Assembly: GCA_934352055.1 (NCBI GenBank)
Contig: CAKRJY010000009.1
Span: 52,138 to 116,137 of the forward strand
Direction of reading: 5' to 3'
Source of the DNA: an uncultured Lachnospiraceae bacterium
GTDB lineage: Bacteria; Bacillota; Clostridia; Lachnospirales; Lachnospiraceae
Length of the DNA: 64,000 nucleotides
Translations under genes and position numbers: made by a program
The notes under the pieces: generated by a model
What the model saw: only the letters and a program-made list of their open reading frames with translations
Database searches by the model: none
What the model was told of the DNA's origin: nothing
Shown: in pieces, positions 42,818 through 51,737 of the stretch
Position numbering within the stretch: the stretch's first letter is position 1
Layout: each line of letters starts with the position of its first letter

Positions 42818-42826
42818 CAGACATGT

Positions 42827-42850
42827 GTAACACAATATCTATTGTGTTAC
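42827..42850. other. Right recombination-site candidate (site R)
   Basis: A perfect 24-bp palindrome, GTAACACAATA-TC-TATTGTGTTAC, ten bases after the recombinase stop. It is the inverted counterpart of site L. It could also act as a weak hairpin in a read-through transcript, but there is no T-run. Confidence 0.75.
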
Positions 42851-42937
42851 GCGGTTCACAGCAATTCCCTACAAAAACGATAATTTACCTGCGAACCTAG
42901 GCGCAGGCTAATTATAAAGACACTTTATTAATCAAAA

Positions 42938-42961
42938 CCATGAAAAACGGATTTTTCATGG
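42938..42961 (+). promoter_or_regulatory. Leader hairpin of flagellin B, candidate CsrA site
   Basis: CCATGAAAAA and TTTTTCATGG close on the loop CGGA. The ribosome binding region CACGGAGGTAAA lies about 20 bases downstream. Loop base changes relative to flagellin A (AGGA there) keep the GGA. Confidence 0.6.
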
Positions 42962-42996
42962 GGACAAACCAAAACAAACACACGGAGGTAAATATT

Positions 42997-44508
42997 ATGG
43001 TTGTTCAACACAATATGCAGGCAGCAAATGCCTCAAGAATGCTTAACATTACAGCAGGTCAGCAGGCTAAGTCAACAGAGAAACTTTCTTCAGGTTATAG
43101 AATTAACCGCGCAGCAGATGATGCAGCAGGTCTTTCTATTTCTGAAAAGATGCGTAAGCAGATTCGTGGTCTTGATCAGGCTTCTACAAACGCACAGGAT
43201 GGTGTATCTGCAGTACAGACAGCTGAAGGTGCTTTGACAGAAGTTCACTCAATGCTTCAGAGAATGAACGAACTTTCAGTACAGGCTTCTAATGGAACAA
43301 ACTCAAAGACAGATAGAGATGCTATCCAGTCAGAAATTGAACAGTTAACAACAGAAATCGATCGTGTTGCTGAAACAACAAAGTTCAACGAAACATACCT
43401 TTTGAAGGGTGATGCTGATGGCAAAAAGTCTTCTACAACAATCAATGCACATGATGCCGGCTTAAAGGGAACTTTAACAAATGTTGGTACAGGAACAGCT
43501 ACTTTCAAGCTTGATAAAGAATTAGCAAATGATGACAAGGTAACGATTGGTGGTAAGGAATATACGATTGATACTACTAAGGCAGATACAGCTGTTGTAA
43601 AGCAGCCAACAAGTGCTGCAATCACACAAGAAACTGCAGGTGCAGCTGGCGCTAAAGCCAAATACAAACTTGATTTGGCTGGTATGACAAGTACAGCCGG
43701 TGATGTAACCTTTAATATTGGCGGCAAAGATTATAAAGTAACTGTTGCTGCCGGAGATGATGCTGCTGCAATCGCAGGAAAATTAAAAGCAGCATATGCC
43801 GCTGATGAAATTACCGCTAATGCAACTGCCGGCAAATACAAGGCAACTGCTACTGGCACTGCTATCACATTTGAAGCGGAAAATAATGGTGTCATTGCAG
43901 CTGGTGAAGCATTAACAGGAACAGCTACAATCGCTGCAGTAGAAAATGGCACAAATGAAATCAGTATAAATGATGCTTACAACATGATGGCTAAAGAGTT
44001 GGAAACAGCTAGCAGCCTTGGAGCAGATACTGGTGCTACCGTAACTAATAACGGCAATGGTTCTTTCACCATCGCTGAAGGAAGTGCTGCTATCACAGCT
44101 TCCTTGTCTTTCAACTTGCATGTTGGTTCTGATGCAGATATGACAAACAAGATTAATGTTGATATCAACACAATGAATTCTTCATATCTTGGAATCAAAG
44201 GATTAGATGTTTCTGATAAGACAGGTACAGCTGCAACATATGCAATTGATGCTATTGCTGATGCTTTACAGAAGGTTTCTGATCAGAGATCTAGTCTTGG
44301 TGCTATCCAGAACCGTCTTGAGCACACAATCGACAACTTGGATAACGTTGTTGAAAACACAACCTCTGCTGAATCACGTATCCGCGATACAGATATGGCT
44401 GATGAAATGGTTAAGTACTCTAAGAATAACATTCTTCAGCAGGCAGGACAGTCAATGCTTGCTCAGGCTAACCAGTCTACACAGGGTGTTCTTTCATTAC
44501 TTCAGTAA
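42997..44508 (+). CDS. Flagellin B (right arm)
   Basis: 503 residues from the ATG at 42997, which has GGAGG eight bases upstream; an in-frame ATG at 42940 sits within the leader hairpin and is rejected. The N-terminal 150 and C-terminal 110 residues are nearly identical to flagellin A. The middle (about 150-390) is longer by some 40 residues, Ala/Thr-rich and quite different, including an insertion around GGKDYKVTVAAGDDAAAI. The C-terminus reads NILQQAGQSMLAQANQS. The filament core would thus be interchangeable while the exposed surface differs. No strong promoter is visible between site R and the gene, so it may be silent unless the loop is inverted or the recombinase transcript reads through. 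Confidence 0.95.
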   Translation: MVVQHNMQAANASRMLNITAGQQAKSTEKLSSGYRINRAADDAAGLSISEKMRKQIRGLDQASTNAQDGVSAVQTAEGALTEVHSMLQRMNELSVQASNGTNSKTDRDAIQSEIEQLTTEIDRVAETTKFNETYLLKGDADGKKSSTTINAHDAGLKGTLTNVGTGTATFKLDKELANDDKVTIGGKEYTIDTTKADTAVVKQPTSAAITQETAGAAGAKAKYKLDLAGMTSTAGDVTFNIGGKDYKVTVAAGDDAAAIAGKLKAAYAADEITANATAGKYKATATGTAITFEAENNGVIAAGEALTGTATIAAVENGTNEISINDAYNMMAKELETASSLGADTGATVTNNGNGSFTIAEGSAAITASLSFNLHVGSDADMTNKINVDINTMNSSYLGIKGLDVSDKTGTAATYAIDAIADALQKVSDQRSSLGAIQNRLEHTIDNLDNVVENTTSAESRIRDTDMADEMVKYSKNNILQQAGQSMLAQANQSTQGVLSLLQ

Positions 44509-44575
44509 TCTAGGTTTTTCGTAAATATCTTTTGATGATTTGCGATGCTGATTTGTAATAAATGAGCACAAAACA

Positions 44576-44622
44576 AGAGGTCGCAGGGATTTAAAAATCA
44601 AATCCCTGCGACCTCTTTTAAT
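44576..44622 (+). terminator. Terminator of flagellin B
   Basis: GAGGTCGCAGGGATTT pairs with AAATCCCTGCGACCTC over a short loop and is followed by TTTTAATT. The stem has the same sequence family as the other terminators in this locus. Confidence 0.8.
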
Positions 44623-44633
44623 TGGTATGAAAG

Positions 44634-44735
44634 CAAGTTGGTATGGGTATGAAGTCAAGAAAAACAAGCCTAATACCCATAGAATCAAGTTGGCATGGGT
44701 ATGAAGTTAAGAAAACCAAGTCTAATACCCATACA
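44634..44735. repeat. Two tandem 52-bp palindromic units, right arm only
   Basis: Two direct copies starting CAAGTTGG(T/C)ATGGG. Each contains ATGGGTAT and ATACCCAT as 8-bp arms around 22 bases. They have no counterpart in the left arm, so they are an insertion into, or a loss from, one arm. They resemble a small repetitive extragenic palindrome. The remaining part of the 44509-44912 gap is the flagellin terminator and the conserved upstream region of the Rpn gene. Confidence 0.75.
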
Positions 44736-44912
44736 AACATATTTTTCTCCAAGTGACTTGCAATTTACAAGCCATTTTGTTATGCTAGATGCACTTTCTA
44801 GGAATTCTCCGGTCAGTTCGACCAATGTTTCCATGAATGTATACATACAAATTTATATTTTTAGGCAGACAGGTCGATTTTACTATCTGGTACTGCCGGA
44901 AAGAGAGGCATT

Positions 44913-45866
44913 ATGAAGCAAAAGAAAACTTTGCAGGACTTAAGTCTGATTGACAACTTTTTATTTGGTGCCATGATGACGGACCCAGATGTTGGCATTC
45001 CCTTTTCAAGGAAGTTGATTAAACTTATTTTAGGGAAAGAAATAGCAGACATTCAGATCACACCGCAAAAGGTATTTTATGGAGTGGACACCGATATGCA
45101 CGGCGCCAGATTAGATGTGTATATTGAAGAGACGGTGAACCCGGATGGGCAAACAGAGGAAATGGCGCAGATTATCGAGGATGATTCTTCGATTTTTGAT
45201 ATTGAACCTGAGAAAAATCATGATACAATATCAATAGAAGGACTTCCTAAGCGAGTCCGGTTTTACCATGCGAAGATAGATAATGCAGCACTTCCTAGCG
45301 GAGAGGATTATCGGAAACTCAAAAAGGTATATGTGATTTTCATCACACCATTTGATCCCTTTGGATATAATCGGATGGTTTACACAATCAAAAATTATTG
45401 TGTCGAGCAACCGGATATGGAATATGAGGATGGAGCAATGACAATTTTTTTATATACGAAGGGAAGCGTTGGGAATTATTCTGAGGATTTACAGAAATTT
45501 CTCACATACTTTGAAGAGTCCACAGACGAAAACGCAGTGACAGATGACTTGCGGGAATTACAGAGCATGGTATCTCAGATAAAAGATAACAGAAAGGTAG
45601 GACTGAGTTATATGAGAGCATATGAAGAAAAAGAACTACTGAAGAGAATATACCATAATCAAGGACTGGAAGAAGGACTCGAAGCAGGGCGCAGACAGCA
45701 GATGATTTCTGTGATCATGCAACAGATAAACCGAGGAAAAAGTACGGGTCAGATAGCAGAACTCTTTGATATGGATGTTGCTGAAGTTCAAAGAGTTTAT
45801 GATGTTGGCAAGAAATATGCACCGGATTATGATTTAGATGCCATTTATAAGGAATTGTGTTCATAA
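44913..45866 (+). CDS. Rpn-family PD-(D/E)XK nuclease / putative transposase, right copy
   Basis: 317 residues, nearly identical to the left copy at 39014-39979 but inverted. The same core is present: LIDNFLFGAMMTDPDVG, ARLDVY with the Asp, and FDIEPEK. The variable tail is shortest here (EEGLEAGRRQQ), four residues less than in the left copy. The start is shared with the left copy and has GAGAGG just upstream. It probably binds and cleaves DNA. Whether it mobilises this locus or merely resides in it cannot be read from sequence. Confidence 0.9.
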   Translation: MKQKKTLQDLSLIDNFLFGAMMTDPDVGIPFSRKLIKLILGKEIADIQITPQKVFYGVDTDMHGARLDVYIEETVNPDGQTEEMAQIIEDDSSIFDIEPEKNHDTISIEGLPKRVRFYHAKIDNAALPSGEDYRKLKKVYVIFITPFDPFGYNRMVYTIKNYCVEQPDMEYEDGAMTIFLYTKGSVGNYSEDLQKFLTYFEESTDENAVTDDLRELQSMVSQIKDNRKVGLSYMRAYEEKELLKRIYHNQGLEEGLEAGRRQQMISVIMQQINRGKSTGQIAELFDMDVAEVQRVYDVGKKYAPDYDLDAIYKELCS

Positions 45867-45882
45867 GACATGCAATAAATTA

Positions 45883-45925
45883 GAGGTCGCAGGGATTTAC
45901 AAATCCCCACGACCTCTTTCTTTCT
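45883..45925 (+). terminator. Terminator of the right Rpn gene
   Basis: GAGGTCGCAGGGATTT pairs with AAATCCCCACGACCTC over a short loop, followed by TTTCTTTCTC. A broken copy of it forms the junction at the left edge of the locus (38985-39004). Confidence 0.75.
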
Positions 45926-45982
45926 CTTTTTCTTTATACGCTTATGCCCTATACTGGCTTATTCTTAGCACCCACGACCATC

Positions 45983-47704
45983 CTACATATCCCAGTCTGC
46001 CTGTCTTGTATGTAAGAGTTCGTGCGATTTATGAGACAATGGTTCTCCTAAGAATTTATCATAAATCTGTACGATCGCCGGGTTTTCATGCGATAGACGC
46101 AGCTCGCTTTCCTGATCCAAAGTATATAACTTCTGCCCTCTTTCGCATGCTAGTTCCTCACCATCATGAATCGGCTGACCGCCGCCTCCGGCACATCCGC
46201 CCGGGCATGCCATCACCTCAACAAAATCATAGGAAACTTCATAATTTTCTATACGCTCCATCAATTTTCTGGCATTTCCCAGACCACTGACCACGGCTGC
46301 GCGTATCGGTGTTTCCTGAATCTCTACTGTCACTTCACGGATACCATCTTCCCCACGAACAACAGCAAAATCATCTGCTCCCGGATTTTCTCCTGTCACA
46401 AAGTAGTATGCACTGCGAAGTGCCGCTTCCATAACGCCACCTGTTGCGCCAAAGATTACACCAGCGCCTGTGCCAAGTCCCAGTGGCTCATCAAAGGTGT
46501 CTTCTTCGAGTGTTTCTATATTTACCTGTGCTGCACAAAGCATACGCACAAATTCTCTTGTTGTAAGTGCCACATCCACATCACGCTCTGCGCCACTGTC
46601 ATTCACCTGCGGAACAGCACATTCATACTTCTTCGCTGTACAAGGCATAATGGATACGCAGGTAATCTTATCCGGCGTCACGCCCAGAATATCTGCATAA
46701 TATGTTTTTGCCACTGCACCAAACATCTGCTGCGGCGATTTTGCCGTAGACAGATTGTCTACATACGCCGAGAATTGTGACTTCATAAAACGCACCCAGC
46801 CTGGACAACATGAGGTAAACATCGGCATTTTTGCCTCTTTTTTCTGTAAAAGACGTTCTAACAGCTCGTGCCCTTCTTCCATAATCGTCAGATCCGCAGA
46901 AAAATCCGTATCAAAAACATAATCAAAACCAATCTGACGCGCCGCGGAAACCATCTTTCCCACTGTTGCTTCTTCTGCAGACAAACCAAAGCCTTCGCCC
47001 CAGGCAACACGAACGGCTGGTGCAATCTGTGCAATGACAATCTGCTCCGGATCCATAATGGCATCCATCACTTTTACGGTATCATTTCTCTCACGCAAAG
47101 CGCCGGTCGGACAATGCGTGATACACTGTCCGCACAATGCACAATCCATCGCCTGAATATCCTGCATATCCACAGTACTTACACTGGTTCGCTTTCCGGT
47201 ATTGATGATATCCCAGACACCCATCGTCTGAATCTTGTCACACACCTGTACGCAGCGCATACATTTGATACATTTTGCCGCATCACGAATCAATGGATAT
47301 GACGCATCCCATGGATGTTCCTCCACTTCTATCTTATACGGAATTTCGATAATATTCAGCTCTCTGGCAAGCTTTTGTAAATTACAATTGCCACCTCTTA
47401 CACAGGTCGCGCAGCGGAAGTCGTGCTGCGACAAAATAAGTTCTACATTGGTACGTCTTGCAGACTGCACCTTCGGCGTATTGGTAAAAATTTCCATGCC
47501 ATCCTCAACTACATTATTACATGCAGCTACGAGGTTCTTTTTTCCACCAATCTCTACAAGGCAGACACGGCATGCACCGATTTCATTGATTTCTTTTAAA
47601 TAGCAGAGTGTAGGGATTCGGATGCCGTGCATTCTGGCTGCTTCTAAAATCGTTGTTCCTTTTTCTACCTGAATCTCTATTCCATTCATTCTAGCATTTA
47701 CCAT
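45983..47704 (-). CDS. [FeFe]-hydrogenase catalytic subunit
   Basis: 573 residues. An N-terminal [2Fe-2S] plant-type ferredoxin domain (CYLKEINEIGACRVCLVE, then a further Cys) is followed by a His-Cys cluster site (HDFRCATCVRGGNC) and two [4Fe-4S] motifs (CIKCMRCVQVC, CALCGQCITHCP). The H-cluster domain carries all three signatures: FTSCCPGWV, MPCTAKKYE and MACPGGCAGGGGQP. It makes or uses H2 with ferredoxin and/or NAD(P)H. The modular N-terminus is typical of multi-subunit or bifurcating enzymes. It overlaps the upstream flavoprotein gene by 7 bases (ATGGTAA), so the two are translated together. Confidence 0.95.
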   Translation of the reverse strand: MVNARMNGIEIQVEKGTTILEAARMHGIRIPTLCYLKEINEIGACRVCLVEIGGKKNLVAACNNVVEDGMEIFTNTPKVQSARRTNVELILSQHDFRCATCVRGGNCNLQKLARELNIIEIPYKIEVEEHPWDASYPLIRDAAKCIKCMRCVQVCDKIQTMGVWDIINTGKRTSVSTVDMQDIQAMDCALCGQCITHCPTGALRERNDTVKVMDAIMDPEQIVIAQIAPAVRVAWGEGFGLSAEEATVGKMVSAARQIGFDYVFDTDFSADLTIMEEGHELLERLLQKKEAKMPMFTSCCPGWVRFMKSQFSAYVDNLSTAKSPQQMFGAVAKTYYADILGVTPDKITCVSIMPCTAKKYECAVPQVNDSGAERDVDVALTTREFVRMLCAAQVNIETLEEDTFDEPLGLGTGAGVIFGATGGVMEAALRSAYYFVTGENPGADDFAVVRGEDGIREVTVEIQETPIRAAVVSGLGNARKLMERIENYEVSYDFVEVMACPGGCAGGGGQPIHDGEELACERGQKLYTLDQESELRLSHENPAIVQIYDKFLGEPLSHKSHELLHTRQADWDM

Positions 47705-49539
47705 CTGTCTTCCCTACCTCCTCTCAAAACGCCACATCCATAGTGGTCGCAGCGCAAACATCTCGCCGCTTCCTGAATGGTCTCTTCCCGGCTCATTGCA
47801 TTTTCGATACCATCAAAATCATGCTTGCGTTCACATGCTTCACGCTCTGTCAAATGGATTCGTCCACTTGGAAGTTTGTCATTCATCAAAGGTGCTGGAA
47901 TATCCACATCTACGGTAATCTCATGGTGATAGCCTAAATATTCATCAATATTGGCAGCAACCACTTTACCTGCTGCAATCGCCTTAATCACGGTTGCCGG
48001 TCCTGACACACAGTCCCCGCCGGAGAATACACCATCTTTTCCGGTGGTATTACCGCCTGCATCCGTTACAATGCGGTTCCACTTCGTAGAGATTCCATGT
48101 TCCTCAAACTGCTCACTCTCAATATCCTGGCCAATTGCAACAAGAATCAGATCTGCCGGAATACGAATCGGTTCTTTGTCCGCTTTGTTTGACTTTGGTC
48201 TGCCATTGCGGTCATACAGACCACTGATCTGCGGCTGCGTCCACAATGCCACTGCTTTTCCTTCTTCGTCTGCTTCCACGCGAAGCGGCGCCTGCAACGT
48301 AAAGAGCTCTACGCCCTCTTCAATCGCACCGCGCACCTCTACCGGTGATGCCGTCATATCTTTTTCCTGTCGTCTATAAATAACGGTTACCTTCTCGGCA
48401 TGTGCACGAATTGCTGTTCTTGCGCAATCCATTGCCACATTTCCACCGCCGATGACCGCCACTTTTTGTCCGGTAAAGTCCAGACGTTTTTCCAGTCCAA
48501 CATCACGCAGCAGATTCACTGCCGAAATAACATTCAGACTGTCTGCACCTTCAATATCAAACGTCTTGTCTGTCTGCGCACCGATGGAAATATACACAGC
48601 ATCATATTCTTTTTGCAGATCTGCCATAGAGATATCGCGTCCCACCTGTGTATTTAAGCGCACTTCCACGCCTGTTTTTAATATGTAATCCAGATCCTGC
48701 GCCAGGCGTTTTCTTGGGAAACGATAATTCGGTATTCCATAACGAAGCATACCACCAAGTGCCGGTTTTTCTTCAAAAACAACGGTCTGATGTCCCATCA
48801 GCTGTAAATAATAGGCAGCCGTCAATCCACTTGGTCCACCGCCGATAATCGCAATACGCTTGCCTGTTGCCTCTGCTTTTGGCGGCACCGGAATCGCATC
48901 CATATCTGCGCAATCCACGGCTGAGCGCTTCAATCCACGAATATTAACCGAACTATCCAGCATATTTCTGCGGCATCGCTGCTCACATGGATGCTCACAA
49001 ATCAGTGCACAGGCTACCGGGAATGGATTATCCTTACGAATCAGGCGCACGGCATCTTCATATCTGCCTGCACCGGTAAGCGCAATATATCCCGGAATGT
49101 CTACATGCGCCGGACATTGATCAATACATGGAATCGGCTGTTCAAAGCTGCCACTACATCTGTGTTCGCGGACATGGGAAAGATAATCCTCCCGCAAACC
49201 ATCGAGTCCTACCAAAAGCATACGCGCCGCCTCAAAACCAATGGCACAATCTGCTGACAATTCAATGTTTTTGGCTGTCTTTTCGATCAGCGTCAGCGTC
49301 TCTTCTGTCGCGCGATTGTTCAGTACATCCTCTAGTAAATCCTCTAACTTACCAAGTCCATCCCTACATGGCACACACTTACCACAACTCTGCGCATGAC
49401 ACACTTTAAGCATCGCCAGCTGCATTTCCACCAGACATACCCCCGGCGGACTTGCAATAATTCTCTGCTTGAATTCCTTAGCAAGTGTCAATGTCGTAGA
49501 CGATGCACGATCATCTGTCATAACCGTTAATCTACTCAC
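47698..49539 (-). CDS. NuoF-tail/GltD-like FAD and iron-sulfur oxidoreductase, hydrogenase partner
   Basis: 613 residues starting at a GTG (AAAGGGGGA eight bases upstream). The N-terminal 110 residues match only the C-terminal part of NuoF, with the [4Fe-4S] site SCGKCVPCRDG and a later Cys. The flavin and NADH domains of NuoF are missing. A GltD/NfnB-like flavoprotein follows: the CIDQCPAHVDIPGYI and CALICEHPCEQRCRR cluster region, FAD site RIAIIGGGPSGLTAAYY (near 230) and NAD(P) site KVAVIGGGNVAMDCA (near 370), ending in CLRCDHYGCG. It probably moves electrons between NAD(P)H, its clusters and the hydrogenase encoded downstream. It is not glutamate synthase, as no large subunit is present. 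Confidence 0.88.
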   Translation of the reverse strand: MSRLTVMTDDRASSTTLTLAKEFKQRIIASPPGVCLVEMQLAMLKVCHAQSCGKCVPCRDGLGKLEDLLEDVLNNRATEETLTLIEKTAKNIELSADCAIGFEAARMLLVGLDGLREDYLSHVREHRCSGSFEQPIPCIDQCPAHVDIPGYIALTGAGRYEDAVRLIRKDNPFPVACALICEHPCEQRCRRNMLDSSVNIRGLKRSAVDCADMDAIPVPPKAEATGKRIAIIGGGPSGLTAAYYLQLMGHQTVVFEEKPALGGMLRYGIPNYRFPRKRLAQDLDYILKTGVEVRLNTQVGRDISMADLQKEYDAVYISIGAQTDKTFDIEGADSLNVISAVNLLRDVGLEKRLDFTGQKVAVIGGGNVAMDCARTAIRAHAEKVTVIYRRQEKDMTASPVEVRGAIEEGVELFTLQAPLRVEADEEGKAVALWTQPQISGLYDRNGRPKSNKADKEPIRIPADLILVAIGQDIESEQFEEHGISTKWNRIVTDAGGNTTGKDGVFSGGDCVSGPATVIKAIAAGKVVAANIDEYLGYHHEITVDVDIPAPLMNDKLPSGRIHLTEREACERKHDFDGIENAMSREETIQEAARCLRCDHYGCGVLRGGREDRW

Positions 49540-49620
49540 TGTAAAAATCCCCCTTTACCCTTTTTTACGTTTCAGGCATAACCCCTTTTGCCAAAACGCT
49601 TCATACTTATATGTAATTTT

Positions 49621-49649
49621 ATTATACAGGTGAGGAAAAACATTGGCAA
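49621..49649 (-). promoter_or_regulatory. Sigma-A-type promoter of the hydrogenase operon
   Basis: TTGCCA and a perfect TATAAT separated by 17 bases on the minus strand, with a leader of about 75 bases. I did not see a clear Rex-type operator. Confidence 0.7.
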
Positions 49650-49680
49650 CAATTGATATTTTTTTCACGTTTTTTCCTAT

Positions 49681-49719
49681 AAAAATAACCACCCAGCTTT
49701 TTTCAAAGTGGATGGTTAT
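49681..49719 (-). terminator. Rho-independent terminator after the cell-wall hydrolase gene
   Basis: On the minus strand ATAACCA-T-CCA pairs with TGG-G-TGGTTAT, followed by TTTTTAT. Confidence 0.7.
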
Positions 49720-49763
49720 CATACACAAGTGCTCCTGCATACAGCTGCACTATCTTTTCTTAT

Positions 49764-51095
<1,332 letters not shown>

Positions 51096-51158
51096 AGGCT
51101 CTTATATTTCTCTAGTTAAAATATGTTTCAACTTCTATATCGATGTTTCTCATCAATA

Positions 51159-51188
51159 TATTAACATGCAGCCCCGGCGTTTTGTCAA
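51159..51188 (-). promoter_or_regulatory. Promoter of the cell-wall hydrolase gene
   Basis: A perfect TTGACA and TTAATA separated by 18 bases on the minus strand, about 65 bases upstream of the gene. Confidence 0.5.
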
Positions 51189-51203
51189 GTATTTGCTCGA
51201 TTC

Positions 51204-51725
51204 CTAGCGGCAAGAGGTCGAAATTGCTTCCACAGCAACGGCTCCGCCTCGCACAATCTCCACTTTTCCTTTGAATTGCTTTTTCAAAAGTGCGATCAGA
51301 TCATCATTGCGGTGATCGGTCAAGGTACATTCTAACAGCACGCTGTCCTCACCAATATCTGCCACCTTTACGTTGCCATTATTGACATTAAATACCTGTG
51401 CGATACGAAAAGCTTCCTCTTTCCCCTCATGGTCCAGTCCTTTGATTTTTGCATACAAAATCTCTTTCATATGAAGTGGTACATGGGTAAGATCCATCAC
51501 CTTGATGACTTCTACCATACAATTGAGCTGTTTTTTTATCTGTTCAAATGTTATATCATCGCTTGTCACACAAATTGTCATACGCGAAATGTCTTCGTGT
51601 TCCGTCGTACCTACGGTCAAGCTCTGTAGATTATAGCACTTTGCAGAAAACAAACCGGATACCTTTGCCAAAACACCGACCTGGTTTTCTACATAAAGTG
51701 CAATCCATCGATTCTTCATTCCCAT
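51204..51725 (-). CDS. ilvH: Acetolactate synthase, small (regulatory) subunit
   Basis: 173 residues: an N-terminal ACT domain (WIALYVENQVGVLAKVSGLFSAKCYNLQSL) that binds valine for feedback control, and a C-terminal domain that stimulates the large subunit. Size and opening are typical of IlvN/IlvH. AGGAGG lies eight bases before the ATG, and the gene is 12 bases downstream of ilvB. Confidence 0.92.
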   Translation of the reverse strand: MGMKNRWIALYVENQVGVLAKVSGLFSAKCYNLQSLTVGTTEHEDISRMTICVTSDDITFEQIKKQLNCMVEVIKVMDLTHVPLHMKEILYAKIKGLDHEGKEEAFRIAQVFNVNNGNVKVADIGEDSVLLECTLTDHRNDDLIALLKKQFKGKVEIVRGGAVAVEAISTSCR

Positions 51726-51737
51726 ATCTTTGTCCTC

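Larger units (their letters stand above)
41823..42826. mobile_element. Putative invertible segment (about 1 kb) with recombinase gene and promoter
   Basis: Unique sequence between sites L and R. It holds a short tyrosine recombinase (plus strand) and, at the left end, a sigma-28-like promoter on the minus strand. Inversion at L and R would leave the recombinase intact and turn the promoter from flagellin A to flagellin B. The 416 bases before the recombinase start hold the promoter and AT-rich sequence, with no other gene visible. Confidence 0.7.
42827..45898. repeat. Right arm of the large inverted repeat (flagellin B plus Rpn nuclease)
   Basis: Inverted counterpart of 38983-41822. Differences from the left arm are a larger, divergent flagellin centre and a tandem palindromic insert at 44623-44750. 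Confidence 0.9.

Noticed and set aside
42851..42890. Possible sigma-28 promoter in the arm before flagellin B (ACGATAA)
   Set aside because: Only the -10-like half is present; the -35 position matches 3/8 and the corresponding left-arm sequence is weaker still.
47698..49539. Glutamate synthase small subunit (GltD)
   Set aside because: The C-terminal half resembles GltD, but the NuoF-type N-terminus, absence of a large subunit and the overlap with hydrogenase point to a hydrogenase partner.
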